Source: Zeugodacus cucurbitae
Taxonomy: Eukaryota > Arthropoda > Insecta > Diptera > Tephritidae
Direction: 5' to 3'
Assembly (NCBI RefSeq): GCF_028554725.1
Contig: NC_071670.1
Location: 1,054,001 to 1,118,000 of the forward strand
Length of the DNA stretch: 64,000 bases
A model generated the notes under the pieces. It was given only the letters and a program-made list of their open reading frames with translations, ran no database searches and was not told where the DNA came from. Positions within the stretch are counted from its first letter, which is position 1, and the number at the start of each line of letters is the position of its first letter. Below are positions 50,601-62,915 of the stretch, piece by piece. The translations under genes and the position numbers were made by a program.

Positions 50601-53600
50601 AATCGCAAAAGCCGGGGGTTGTTTAGTTTTCGCCATCTTCCATTCTACAGTATCCGCTACATATTGTTATTTTCGTTTGTTCTTTCGCATCCACATTTAT
50701 CGCCATTCTATATTTTCTTCAACTACACCATACATCTGCGTTCTCTCTTTTCATTGCTATTCCGTCTATTTGTGTACATAAATTCAAGTATTTAATGCCG
50801 AAGGCGGCACAAAGCAAAATGTAAACAACAACAAAGTGCAGCGTTGCCGGATACATGCGAGCTACAAAGCGTAGAAATTGTGTACGGCTTGCTGTATGGC
50901 AACAACAATGGTACTGTTTGCTACCTGCCACCGATGCCTTTGTTTGCGTTCATCCTCCAGCGGTGCAGCTGCCCCGTTGGTGGTGGCCTTTTGCCGGCTT
51001 ATGGCACACACACACACGTATGCTACCACATTCGCTTGTATTTGTTTGAATTTTATTTACTTGCATCGTTCACAAGCCGATGAGTGTCGTGCTTGGCCAT
51101 TTTGAAAGTGGTTACACTGTTCCATATGCATGAATATAACAATTTCAAATGAATACTCACATATGCTTACATTTATGCAGTTGTATTAGCGTATGGAGAT
51201 TCTGAAATAATTATTATTTGGTGCATTTGCGGACTTTCGACACACTGTGCTTTGGCGGAAGTTCATCCAAATGCACCCAAAAAAGCGTTAAATTCGCTGC
51301 AAGTCAAGCACTTAAACACACATATGTACATACTTTCAATGCGTATGTAAGCGTGTATTTTTGACAAAATTAATATAACGAGCAGTAAATATAGCGAGTG
51401 ATCACGAAATACGCACGATTAGTTGAAATTTAATGAACATAACTCGAAAATTATTTAAAATTCATATTTAAAAGCATTATATTTGCAAATTGAGGCGGAA
51501 CCTGGCTGCGCCATTTTATTGTAAGCGCATATGTACATATGAACGCAAGTTAGTAATATGTAAAATAAAGTACAATTTAAATATTTTTAATCATTCTCTT
51601 CGCCAAACAGTTGATGTTTTCCAAGCCCACCAAGTATGCTTCTGACATCAAAGCGTCTTTTTGAAAAAAAAAAACTGTAGGCCGTCGTTAGTGGCCACTT
51701 ACCTCAGAAGTAACTACCGACATCTAGAGGCTAGTGGCACACCTGAATTTTGGCTTAACGCTTAGTAAACATTGTAAATATATAACTAATGACAAGAAGT
51801 CCAATTTAACCAACATATTTACACAGGCACCCAAGCGGAGCGCAGCTAATTTTCGTAATTGACTATTATGCTTTTAAATTTTGTCTCGTACACGTTCCAG
51901 CGTTCCATGTGTCACCCAAAACCGATTTGAAATTTGAAAATAAGTAAGTTTATTTTAAATATGTGTTTATTATTTGTTAATATTACTTTTTATAAACATT
52001 TTTATGTTCTTTATATACCGTTGCTGTTGCTATTTCTTTGCAAACGCTTTTCCTCAGCGCCGTGCATTGTGTAGTTCCGAACATCTGCGATTAGTGTTAC
52101 ACTTTCATTTCAACGTATGTATATTCCCAACTTTTCTTGTTAAATAGAAGCCAGGTTTTACTCTATAATGCTACAATTTTAATCTGCTCTTTGATTTTTT
52201 ACTACAAAATTTTTATTACCTAAGTATATTTATGCTTTTAAATTTATTGTATTTTTGAATATCTCATTTCTCTTTCGCGTCTTCTATATTTGTTTATAAA
52301 TGTTGCTTATTTATACTGCATTATAACTAAATCTGTTATTATTATATTCACCGATTTCTTGTATATGCTTTTTACTTGCTCTATATATGTATGTTATATG
52401 TTGTAAATGCGCTATTGTAAAAATTTTCGATTTGTATGTTTTATTTTGCTTTCTATTTAAGGTAGTAGTGGAATTTGTTGATCACTTTGCATATTTGTCT
52501 ATTTATTTATTATACTCGCATTAGCTTAAATAGAAAAGAATGTGTGCAATAGAGATGTTGTCATGGATTTATGTATCGAAACGCTTGCAGAACCAAAGAA
52601 TATACTTTGTTAGACCATAAGCATACAAATTATGCTTTTTTGTAGTTGTAGTAAAATTTAATTTGACAAAAAAAAACTATATGAAACATATTTACCCGGT
52701 TAATTATTAAACAAATTTTTCGTCTGTGTAAAATATAACCAATTCTTGTTGTTTTTATCACTGTTTATTCTGTAGTAATTTTTTGCAAATGTGTGATTGA
52801 ATATGTTGGTAGAATGTATATTTGTATGCATGCATGTATGTATGTATGTGTGTGGTGTGTTGCAATTAAATTTGCTTTCAAGTATACATTACGTTACTAA
52901 TTAATTAAAAATAACTTGCATTACTTACTGTATTTTTATTATTTTAATAATTATAATTTCGTGTTATGTTTGCTCAAGGCTTTAGCTCAATAATTTTATC
53001 GTTATACTTTTCCATTTACTCACATTTCCTCTCAACTTTCATTATATTAGTATTATGTTTTGTTTTTGTAAGTATTGTATATTCATGTATTTGCTTATTT
53101 GTTTTACATTTAGCGTAAATTAATAAACGTGTACGTAATGTTTTTTTTTTGCTAGTTCTTTAATTAAAGTATTGTTTTGAAGTTGTCTCTTTTGTGGAAA
53201 AAATGCAGAAATAAATACGCTATAATGGTAAAGTAAACTATGTAAAAAATATTATTAAACTAAAATTATATATTTTTTTCGCTTTCAAGACAGTATTAAT
53301 TTTGAAGCTTTTCTTATTTATTGATAAATAGCTGGAACATACTCAATTAGAAAAATGTAATAAAAAATAAAAATAAAATTACTTGTGTATGAAGGGTAAA
53401 TTAGAATCGGCAACAAAATGCAAATTTTACAGCTGCTGGAAACAGAAAGCATACAAGCGATTGCATGCAATTTCTGGACGCTGTACGGTTTCAAGGCATT
53501 TGTTACAACTACACAACAGCATTTCTGCGTGTACGCTGCATGTGGAGTTTTCGTCAAGTCGGCCCACTGGCGTCCATGACAATTTCTATTTCAACTATTT

Positions 53601-53963
53601 GGAATACTTAAACGCTTGCTAGTCGCATACGCTTTCTTTGCATTTTTCGCTCGCTCGCCTATTTCTAGTTTACTTTCTTGATACATTTGTGTTTTAGTTA
53701 AGGTATTAACCGTAAAAATTTCACTTAAAATTATAGAATTAATGTGATCCTGCAATGCTACACGCGCTGTTTCGCCCATATTTCTAAATAAAATGCGGCA
53801 CGTTGTAGTGTTATTATTGTTAGGTATGTGGTATGTGTCTTTTCACCTGCCCACCGGCCAGCGCGTTCGCTCCTTATATGCTATATTTTTCTTTAATTAC
53901 GCCCTAATTAAACCGCTATCCCCCGTCTAGCCCGTTCGCAAACATTTGCACAGCATCTTCTAC
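47641..53963. other. 6.3 kb without a recognised gene
   Basis: This is AT-rich intergenic DNA with a GC-richer patch at 48930-49230. Small open frames at 50200-51110 overlap on both strands and read as low-complexity Cys/His/Thr peptides. ATGTATG repeats lie at 52825-52850, and T runs are scattered throughout. A TATCGATA (DRE-type) octamer occurs at 47807-47814. I see no exon with a recognisable domain, no tRNA and no transposon. Confidence 0.45.
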
Positions 53964-55685
53964 TTAATCACTCCGTATCTTCTTCGGCTCTGGCTGACTG
54001 TTAGCATCATCCGCCGTAAAAATACGCTCGCCATCACTGGCGCCGTCACAATGCAGTGCACGCTTTTGCGCCACGACACCGGCAGCGCTGCTGAGCGTGG
54101 AATCGTTGTTAGAATCGCTGGCGTTGGCGTTTGTGTAATTTGTCGAATCGTTCAAATTGCCACCAAACAATGGAGTTATCGATTTGTGGTTCTGGTCGAT
54201 GTGAAGGCTGTTGCTGCTGTCATCCTCTGCATCGATATCGTCCTCCTCGCTTGCCTCTTCGTTGCCCGTTGAGCGTAGACAACTGCTGTTCTCTCCATCG
54301 CTACCGGTTGCTCCCAAAGACACTAAAGTACCGTTACCATTACCATTGCTATTACCAACTAATGCATCGACTACAGCTTTCTGCCTGCAGTTGTTGCTGT
54401 TGTCGCTGACACTATGGTCAATGCCTACAATGTCGCTATTACTATTTGTATTCGCATTCATGCTATTGTTGCTATTATTAAGTTTAAGTTTAGCCTTTTC
54501 GGGTGCCTCCAAGTTGCTCTCTGAATCGGATGCGAGCGGTGTGCCCACTTCTCCGTCATCGGTTGAGGTTGTAGCTGTGGTCTGGGTTGTATTCTCATCA
54601 ATGATGGGTTCTTGTGAGGTGGAGTCGTTCGATACAAAGTTTGAGTCGCCATCCTGCAAGGCAGCCGGCACTGTCGCAATCGGTGTTGGATTAATGTGTT
54701 CATTGTCAGCTGCAACAGCAATTCAAATCAATAAATAAGTGGAAATGGAGAAAAACAAATTTTTTACATACCTGCGCCTAAGCTCTCTTCATCTCCATCA
54801 TTGGTATCTTCACCAACAAGAACCTTAGCTGTCTTAACTGTGCTACCATTGGTATTTGCACCAATGCCGGCACCTGGTCCAGGCATCTCATCCAGTAGTT
54901 CCGGACTCAAGTCGTTTGCCACATAGTGTGCCCAGAGCGCCAACTCTACACGATGGGGAGACCAATGTGGTGTTTCTCCGCCAGCCTCTGTATTCAGGCG
55001 TGCAACAGTATTTTGGATGTGTTGCACAAAGTTGAGGTACTCCTTGGTGGTATAATCGATACCCTCGATTTCTGCAATACGAAAATATAGTTTAAATAGA
55101 GGAATGCTAAAATGATTCTTACGCTAGTAATATTATTTATTTTTCAATGACCTCAATTAATTCGCTTATATGTTTATACGTAATATAACAAGTATAGCAT
55201 TATTACCAACCTGGAATGGCCATTAGGCACTCATCTGCCATAAACGGTGCTGAATCGGGAGCAGCAGCCGCTAAAAGCGCCGAAGCCATAGTAGTGCCGA
55301 CACCTTTCAGATTTGATAGCGCCGTTATGGCCTGTTCTAGATTAGGCAGTTTACGGAAAGCTTTCTTTGTCTCCTGCATAACAGCACGGGGTGTGTTTAC
55401 CTTTACCAGGTACGAAAGTTGTGGATAAAATTTACCACGAGACTGTTTCCATTTCATGGTCTGTACCAATTCATCGTACACCATATGCGCATCCTTCCCT
55501 CGTCCTTTAATTAACTTTGGCAATTCATTTTGATACCATTCGTCCAAACGAATTAACTCTTGAGGCTTTTTACCGCGCTTCTCTGCCTTTAGCTTCAGCA
55601 CTTGTGGATAAAGTTTGTAACAGTATTCGAATTGATGCGTTGTCCCGTTCTCGAAGAACGACGCAGTGTCCTTGTTGCTTGTCAT
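53964..55685 (-). CDS. nuclear-type protein with HhH/glycosylase-like signature, acidic C-terminus
   Basis: Minus-strand exons are 55685-55211, 55071-54772 and 54709-53964, giving 506 aa with consistent phases. The ATG at 55685 gives MTSNKDTASFFENGTT; a longer in-frame extension lacks an ATG. Residues 1-220 look folded and conserved in style: LDEWYQNELPKLI, MKWKQSRGKFYPQL, then a helix-hairpin-helix LSNLKGVGTTMASALLAA followed by PFMADECLMAIPEIEG. The Asp in FMAD sits 21 residues after GVG, the spacing of the catalytic Asp in HhH-GPD DNA glycosylases. The OGG1-type lysine position before the hairpin is Thr. The C-terminal half is low-complexity Ser/Asn/Asp/Glu-rich and ends with a basic PEPKKIRSD, a possible nuclear signal. 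I do not recognise the gene; any DNA-repair role is conjecture. Confidence 0.8.
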
Positions 55686-55927
55686 ATTGAAGACAGATGT
55701 GTTTATTGTGGTGATCACGCTGACAATTTTAAATGTACACTCTCTGATAAATGTATGAGCCCGTTGCTATTTCTGTTGCTGGCAGATGGATCGATCGATG
55801 GCAATGCTGGTTAGCGAAACAGTGGTTGCACTGGTGGTTGCTTGTTGCTGGTGTTGGTACCACACGCAACTGTGGTAGTGATGATAATGACAATGGTATT
55901 TGTGGTGGTGGTGGATGAGTCGTAATG

Positions 55928-56316
55928 GCTGTGTGGAAGATAAAGCGTATGTTGGTTATTCTATATTATTGAATTGCCACTGACAAATCCTAAATTAATA
56001 AACTTGCAAATTTTATTGCATTTGAATGCAAACACCTTTAAAGCGTTACAAATTTCTGATTTCTAGGTACGCGCACATTTATTTGGCTTTAATATTTATG
56101 AGCAAATTCGAAGCATTGCTTTGTTTTATACGTTGATTTATATTTGCAAAAACCGTCTTGTCCTGGTTACAATATTATAAAATTATATTTACCCTAAGAA
56201 ACAATGCGCTAAACTAAGTTTTAGCACTGGCAAACTTTCTTCACTCTTAAATCACAAACACTAATTTAATTTTAAAAATACACTGATACTTTCTTAAATA
56301 CAATTTTGCACTCACC
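55928..56316 (-). other. putative 5' UTR intron of the HhH-type gene
   Basis: A donor (TTGAG|GTGAGT, exon end 56316) and an acceptor (CTTCCACACAG, exon start 55928) on the minus strand suggest a leader exon upstream of 56316 spliced to the exon holding the ATG at 55685. The leader would lie in the 56317-56750 region. Confidence 0.35.
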
Positions 56317-56750
56317 TCAATTCAAAATACGTCAATAGTGGCTCCTTTGCGCCTGGAAAACTACACTTTATCTTCGAAATCACCTCCTTTACGCCACTGA
56401 CAGTAAAAATAATTTTCAATTCACTTTCAAGTTTCGCAGTCTACGCGAGCGACGAATAAAAATCGACAGAATTCTTTTTCTCGTTTTATCGTCATTTCCT
56501 TTTTGTGGTTCACTTCGTTGTCGTTGTTGTCTCGCTTTTCTTTTATTTCAGCGACAACAGCGCCTTCACACTGTTCACTCAGAGGTATGTGCGCCTGTAT
56601 TGAACTGTGCGCTGTTTGCCGTGCTTGCTCGCTTGGTAGTTGTTGCCGTCGCCGTTGCTGTGCGTTTGCGATTTGAGTTTTACCTAAACTAGTCGCCGTC
56701 AACAACGTTGCTGCCTGACCGATGATTTTTCAGCTTGCGTTCACTCGCCT

Positions 56751-58934
56751 GCTAGTTTGCCTTCTGTTGCGAAAGAGCATGCCACCTAACCGATTTTCCA
56801 TAATCCACCCAAAACACGGGCAAATGCGTGGATTTTCCACTTTTATGTTGGCCACTAACTAATTTATAGCAGATTGAATATATGCTACTATTTAGACTCT
56901 ATACCACGTTTTGGATGAATCAAGCATTCCTACAAGATTTTTTGTCTTAATTGAAATAGTTAATTTGCTATAAAACGATGATAGAACAAATTATTTAAAC
57001 TCTGATACGAATATCACACTCATAAAGCCCTAACATCTTTTAATTACTTTGGTCTTCATGAAACTATGCTAGTTTAGCCAAAAGATTTTTGAAAATTGTA
57101 TATCGTTTGTATATTGGAGATATATAAGCAAAATTATGGGCATTACGTTTGCAACCACGTGGCAACTTCGTCGATGTATTTGTTGTTGCATGCACCAGGT
57201 TTTGCCTATTTCATTCTACGGCAACCAAGCGCGTCCATTTGTTCCAAGTTTGTCGGTAATCGTTTGCATCGCATGAATCGGCTGCGCTCGCCGCACAATT
57301 CGCGACTATCTTGATTCAGGGTTGCAATGCGCCGCTGAAACATTCCACAAACAAATGGGAACGGCTAGTGAACTGTGCTCCGCACAGTGACCGTTTCGAC
57401 CTTTTTCTTGCTCATTTTTTTTTTTTATAATTTCAAAATGTAAATGTTGTAATATTTTCTGCAGCTTAAATAAATACGTATATTTTTTAATTTCAAATTA
57501 TTGCATTTTACACATATTCGCTGGTGTAGATACAAACGTACAGTGGGCATAACCGTTGAAATTTACATGAAACTTTGTAGGTATTCAAGCATTTGCGAAT
57601 ACACAAACAATAATCGGGTATTGCCAGCGACAGCGAAAATCGAAACAGCGCATGGAAAAAACCCGCACGACCCTCAGCGCAGCCGAAGTGGTTGGCTATG
57701 TACGTGCGGCAGCAAAAATACAACCGTGTGTTCACTACAAAAACAAGAACACACAGCGACAACTACAATGACAACATAAGCGCTTGCCTTTTGGCAGCAG
57801 CTGCGCGTTTTCTCTACTCATTCACACACATATCGAGCGTTTTGTTGTTGCTTTGCGGCGACTTTGCGCTTCGGTTGAAAAACTCGATGTGTGTCGATAA
57901 GCGACGACTGTGTGTGTGCGACATTAATGGCCAACAAAACAACGACATACACACAGGCGCAACGACAGCCAGCGATGAATAGGCGACAATGCTCGTTAAT
58001 GAATGCTTGCTAAGCTGGTTGCCGACTCATCGCTGATTCTGGTTACATTGCATATTGTTGCTATGTACGCTGTCGGATGCACAAAAGGCGATGTTGTAAA
58101 TTGTCGTTCGTCGCTCGAATTTCCTTTGAATTATCGTTGCTTTGCCATTCTCATTTTTGAATTTCACATCGCTGACGCTGGCGGTGTGAAACTGGGCTGG
58201 CGTGTGTGTGTCCATAACTTTTGCCTTTGTATTGCATTTTGAGTACGAAGAAGCAACGAAAGACGGTAAAGCGTATTTTAAACGAAGATAAATGACGAGG
58301 AGGCAGCAAGAGGAAAACATGATAACTAATGTGCAATTGCGGATACGGAATGAAATAACGAGCGAATGAACGAAGCATTGCGAAAAGGAGTATGTATGTG
58401 TGCGAAAGATGTAGCTGATAGAGAAGTTATAAAGGGAAATATAAAATTCGATTATTCACTTATATTTCTTTACTGGGAAATATATAAAGAGAAACTGTTA
58501 TACAAGATAGACTATATATACATACGAACATATTTATCTAAACTGATTTCTGATATACCCAGAGTACTTTCATTTTTGACTTAATTTGAACGTTTCGCTT
58601 GCAAATGCAATTTTGCTTATTTTCTGTTAACTGTTCAAATTGAAGTAGTTTATAAAAGATGTAGCATATTTCCGGTAGATGCATAAATAGCGGATTTTGC
58701 TATATTCCTATCAAAAAACAATCATAAATTTCGAAATTATACTTTGTTACATCAAATTGGTTGACTTTGAAGGGTCAATGACTGCCACCATTCAACTCGG
58801 AGTAATTCCGGGGGCTATTATTTCATTTCACTAAGTTCACTTCCGGAGGCACACTAGGAAAGTCGTTTGTAAGAAAAAACAATGTATTATTTAAAAATCT
58901 GTGTTATATTTCGCAATTGACAAGTCGCGCTATT
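56751..58934. other. 2.2 kb intergenic, no gene recognised
   Basis: Mixed AT-rich DNA and a GC-richer patch at 57620-58250 carry overlapping small open frames on both strands. These have no recognisable domain and no matching splice structure. Confidence 0.45.
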
Positions 58935-58940
58935 TTTATT
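58935..58940 (-). terminator. AATAAA directly after the MADF-BESS stop
   Basis: On the minus strand the TAG stop (58944-58942) is followed by one base and then AATAAA. If used, the 3' UTR would be only about 20-30 nt. Confidence 0.45.
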
Positions 58941-58941
58941 G

Positions 58942-59712
58942 CTAATCCTTCATTTCGATATACATTTTGTAGGTGTAATTGAGTATTTCCATTTTGAATG
59001 CCGTTTGCCGGTGTTGTGGCACTTTGTCGAAAAACTCTTGGATAACAGCTAGAAATGGATCGGCCGATTGCTTGTAGGTGTTTACAAAATTCAAATAATT
59101 TTCCACGAGTGTGCGAAAGGTTTCATCCAAGTTAGAATAACGTTGTGCATCGGAGCCTAAGGCGACGCTGGCGACCTTCGCTGCAGCAGTTTTTGGGGAC
59201 TCGAGTTGTTTGTCCTTCTTGTCGACGGGGTTCTTTAATTTCGATTGATGTGCCACTTGTGAGTTGAGCAATGGCGCGGATTGTGAACTAAAAGTACTGA
59301 AACTCATTTGTAAGCCCATAAAGGAAAGCCAAACTGTATAAATAAATAAAATAAACTTTATTCACCCTTTTGGCGTTATTGCGGCTGTGAGGAAAAATAG
59401 TTGCTCAAAAAATAACCATTCTTTCTGCGTATTGCCGCCTGTTTTACTCCGTGCTCTCAGTTCAATTACAAAACGATCTCTTAGAGCCTTCCAACGCTTG
59501 CGACAGATCTCCACTGAATTTGGATAAGAAAAAATAATAAATATTTGTAGAAGAGAATATTAACAAACAGAATTAGCACCAGATTCGCCGACATTATTTG
59601 ATACAGAGCTCCAGCAGACGTCCTTCTTTCGCTTATTTTTATAGTCTGGGTTGTATTTATTCCAGAGACATTCGTTCTGTTGAATCTCCTTAATAAGTCG
59701 CTCCTCCAACAT
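58942..59712 (-). CDS. MADF-BESS domain protein (Adf1-like)
   Basis: Minus-strand exons are 59712-59580, 59513-59366 and 59296-58942, giving 211 aa. The N-terminal MADF domain (a Myb/SANT-like DNA-binding fold) runs from LIKEIQQNECLWNKYNPDYK to the third-helix block VEICRKRWKALRDRFVIEL and ends EWLFFEQLFFL. A Lys/Ser/Ala-rich linker follows. The C-terminal BESS motif (DPFLAVIQEFFDKVPQHRQ, FKMEILNYTYKMY) mediates protein contacts in this fly family. The product is probably a sequence-specific transcription regulator. The second intron is set by frame: donor AAAGG|GTGAAT and acceptor GAGTTTCAG. An alternative in-frame ATG upstream of exon 3 would give a BESS-only product. The exact paralogue cannot be named. 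Confidence 0.85.
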
Positions 59713-60432
59713 TTTTTTTTTTTGCTTTTTTACATAAATTTTTCGCTGGCAAAAATTTTTTGTTTTACGGATGTCTGATAATACTTCTAAAATACAAAAC
59801 AGGTGTTCGCAAATGTAGGTAATATTTTTAATAAAATCGTCTGAAGTATATTTAAAAAACAAACAACTATGCATATAGATATGAATAACGAATAATGCGT
59901 TATGATTTACATCAAAAGTGATATATAGAATATGCGCCAGCAACAGGCGAATTTGAATTTGCTATTTTTGCAACCCTCTAAGGCGGAGAAGCCAGAGCTT
60001 GGTTTGATTGGTGTAATTGATGGGTCGTTATCTGTAAAAAATTAAGTTCTTAATAAACTTTTTAAAATTCATTTATACAATATTACATTAAAGCCAAATA
60101 AATGTTTAGTAGAAACATACATATACATATACATATAGTATGTGTAATGAATTTACCTTGTTATTGTTAGAATGTGTTATGGTGTGGTGCACTATATACT
60201 TTACGTAGAACGTTACATAGCTCATGCCTTTGATTTTATCAGTTTACTAGTAGTAGTTTGCAAATAATTAGTTACAACCCTAACAGCATGATTAAAGATC
60301 TCAAACAAATACAGATATAACTATTACAAATAAACACAATAGGCGCAATGGTAGCTTTTAGAGAATTGCACAAGCAATTGCCGCCAACTGATTAGCAACA
60401 TTAGAGGAGGAATAGTTTTGATTTATAATTCA
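59713..60432. other. spacer between Naa20 and the MADF-BESS gene
   Basis: This is AT-rich DNA with no coding signal beyond the adjacent exons. Any promoter of the MADF-BESS gene would be here. Confidence 0.4.
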
Positions 60433-60438
60433 TTTATT
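60433..60438 (-). terminator. candidate poly(A) signal of Naa20
   Basis: TTTATT on the plus strand gives AATAAA on the minus strand, about 110 nt past the Naa20 stop. Confidence 0.4.
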
Positions 60439-60548
60439 GTATGTATGTAGTATATATGTAGGTTTGTTTTGACTTTTGTTGCAAATGCTTTCTTATGAAG
60501 TATTATGTGTTATGATGACCGCAAGCAGCACGAAATGCACATTTAAAC

Positions 60549-61398
60549 TCAATTGGTATCTAAATCTTCCAGTCGTACCGGATGTGTATATGGTATAATG
60601 GATTTCTTTTCCACATCTCGCGATAATGCCTTCCGCATGTCTGTATTAGAAAAATATGGAGTTTATTATTTAAAAATATACATTTATGTACTCTATTATA
60701 ACTTTTGGAACTTACCATAAGCGTCTTCGTCATGATCGCCCGCATAGTAATCAAGTATAGTACGGTAAATAATATAGCCCAAATTTTGGTACATGTTGAT
60801 CGCTACTTGATTACTCTTGCGCACAAATAGATCAACAAAATAAGCACGTTTTCTGAAAATTGAAGAACTCTGTATAGCAAACATATAAAAATTTGATAGC
60901 AAAATATGTACTTCTCAGAGACATCTTCCAAGAAGTTCATAAGTAACGCAGCCAGGCCCAGACGTCTGTAGTCAGGTGAAACGGTCAAAGCAGTTACATG
61001 ACCATGCCAATTCTCCATATGTCCTTCAACCTTGCCCATTACTGCAGTTGAGAGCAAAGAAAATTATTATATTTCAATGACTATTTCCTGTTTGTTAGCT
61101 TTGTACTCACTGTAACCCATTATTTGGCCACTTGGGGATTCGGCTAACTGGAAATACTCAGGCCATCTAGCCAAGTATTGTGTGTAAAACGAAAGTCCAT
61201 AAGTTTCAGTTAGTGGATCGAAGTTGCTGTGAAGATTCAAAAATGTACATTTTTGTAAGAAATAAAAAATTTGTTTGTTGAATCAAAGAGCCGACGAAAA
61301 CGCAAAACAATTGGGATGAAAACCAAGGTGAGGTGTTGTACTTACACATTATTGAATTTGAAGAGGTCATCGCAGGTGAATGGGCGTAATGTAGTCAT
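60549..61398 (-). CDS. Naa20: N-alpha-acetyltransferase 20, NatB catalytic subunit
   Basis: Minus-strand exons are 61398-61346, 61226-61111, 61041-60912, 60852-60716 and 60640-60549, giving 175 aa with every phase consistent. NatB acetylates nascent proteins starting Met-Asp, Met-Glu, Met-Asn or Met-Gln at the ribosome, working with the auxiliary subunit Naa25. The protein is a single GNAT fold: it starts MTTLRPFTCDDLFKFNN, nearly identical to the human start; then DPLTETYG, YLARWPEYF, the acetyl-CoA loop RRLGLAA preceded by VTALTVSPDY; then FVDLFVRKSNQVAINMYQNL; then the tail MRKALSRDVEKKSIIPY...HPVR. Length matches the usual 175-180 aa. Drosophila has two copies (Naa20A, Naa20B); this looks like the widely expressed Naa20A type, which is an inference. 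Confidence 0.95.
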
Positions 61399-61949
61399 AT
61401 TTAAATTAAAAAAATAATATTTATATTGAAAATTAGCCGCGATTTAAATTTTGGTATAATCGTAAAATTGCACGTTCAACCGTCTTCAACAGCTGATTAC
61501 TTTAATTTGAGAGAGACTTGTCAAACAACCGCTGAAATGAGAGAGAAGTTCTGAACACAAAGTTGCATTTTCTCTGCTCAAATATTTAAAAATAAATTTC
61601 TTAAAATTATAATTTTTATTTTTTAATAAGTTACAAGTTTATTCAAATTAATAAATATATCACCAAGTTCACTATAATAAAGATAATATTGTAGGCAGAC
61701 TGAGTGAAAATATCAGATATTATACTATAAATTGTTGCAATTAAGAGGCGATTAAGATATCGATCGAAGCACCTTATTTATTATAACAGTAAATCGGCTA
61801 TGAGTATAAGTATTTATATTTCTTCAAAACTTTTTGTATGAACTTTTTATTATATTAAGTATTTAATTTTCATCAATGTTTGACATTTTCAAAAGTTTTT
61901 TGCCGCACTTTTCATGTTTGAAAAATGTATGCCTGGCAATGCTGTTTGT

Positions 61950-62915
61950 CATCGTTCGTTCGTTGTTCAATTCACGGTCTGTCAATTCGTTCGCAGCGAA
62001 ACGCATCGTGTCGCTTTTAGTGTGTTATTTAAATTAAATATAATAAGTAAAAATAAAGATTTATAAACTAATATTAGGCTTAAAGTGACAAATAAATACA
62101 TAAAAACATTTGTTATAATTTCGAAGATGGTAATATGAAATATAAAGGCGATAAAAGCTAAATGAAATGAAAGTGGGCCAATAGTGAGTGAAGAGAGCGG
62201 TGTAGTCGTAAAAGACGGATACGGGTACGGCGACCGTAGAACAGCAGCGCGGCAGACCAGCACCAGTGCCAGCGAATTCGTGCTAAGACATAGTAGCTGC
62301 TAAAGGAAGTGAAAAGCATAAGCAGTGAAGATGAAAAATTCATTGCGGGAAGTTTTAAATTGATTGTGTGCGTTTTGTTACGCGTGAGTTTACGGGTATT
62401 TATTGTTATTAAAAGACGTAAATAAATAAAGATATTACATGGTATTTGTAAATATCAAATTGAATGAAAATCTGACAAAAAGTTGTGTAAAACTTGCTTC
62501 GTTGTGTAGAAAAATTGTGCCAGACTAGCAGCAGCGTACCAACACAAACACCGAGCGCAACACACAAACAAACTCACACTCACCGTGGGTTCTCGTCTCG
62601 TGCGCCACGCACTGTTTTCATACAAAATTGTCGAAGCTATTCGTCGAGTTACATGCGCGTTCGTTGTTCGCTTTCAAATGTCCGTTGATGGCTAAAATTA
62701 CTATTCTAAAATTTATGATTTCAAAACAAATATACTATAAGTTAAATATTAAGAGTGCTAGAGTGTAATCAGTGAATGAAAAGTGGAGAGAGTTTAATTT
62801 ATTAAGCAGAAGTGAATTAATTTCAATAAATACAACACAAGCAACACACACACAGACACAACTCTCGCCATTTCATATGTTTGCATTGTATTCTTTCATA
62901 TGCGAAGCTAAAATG
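61950..62915 (+). other. probable 5' exon of a plus-strand gene leaving the window
   Basis: A CGTTCGTTCGTTG-rich patch near 61950-61990 is followed by about 900 bp without plus-strand coding character, then CTAAAATG|GTGAGT at 62908-62920. The ATG (62913-62915) abuts a strong donor and has an A-rich fly-type start context. It may therefore be the start codon, or the end of an upstream frame. The remaining window to 64000 would be intron. The product is unknown. Confidence 0.35.

Noticed and set aside
50200..51110. Cluster of 64-91 codon frames
   Set aside because: Overlapping on both strands, Cys/His/Thr-rich, with no start context or splice pattern.
53964..54738. Plus-strand 175-codon frame rich in Leu/Ser opposite the HhH gene
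   Set aside because: Antisense of the Asn/Ser-rich tail exon; produced by repeat composition.
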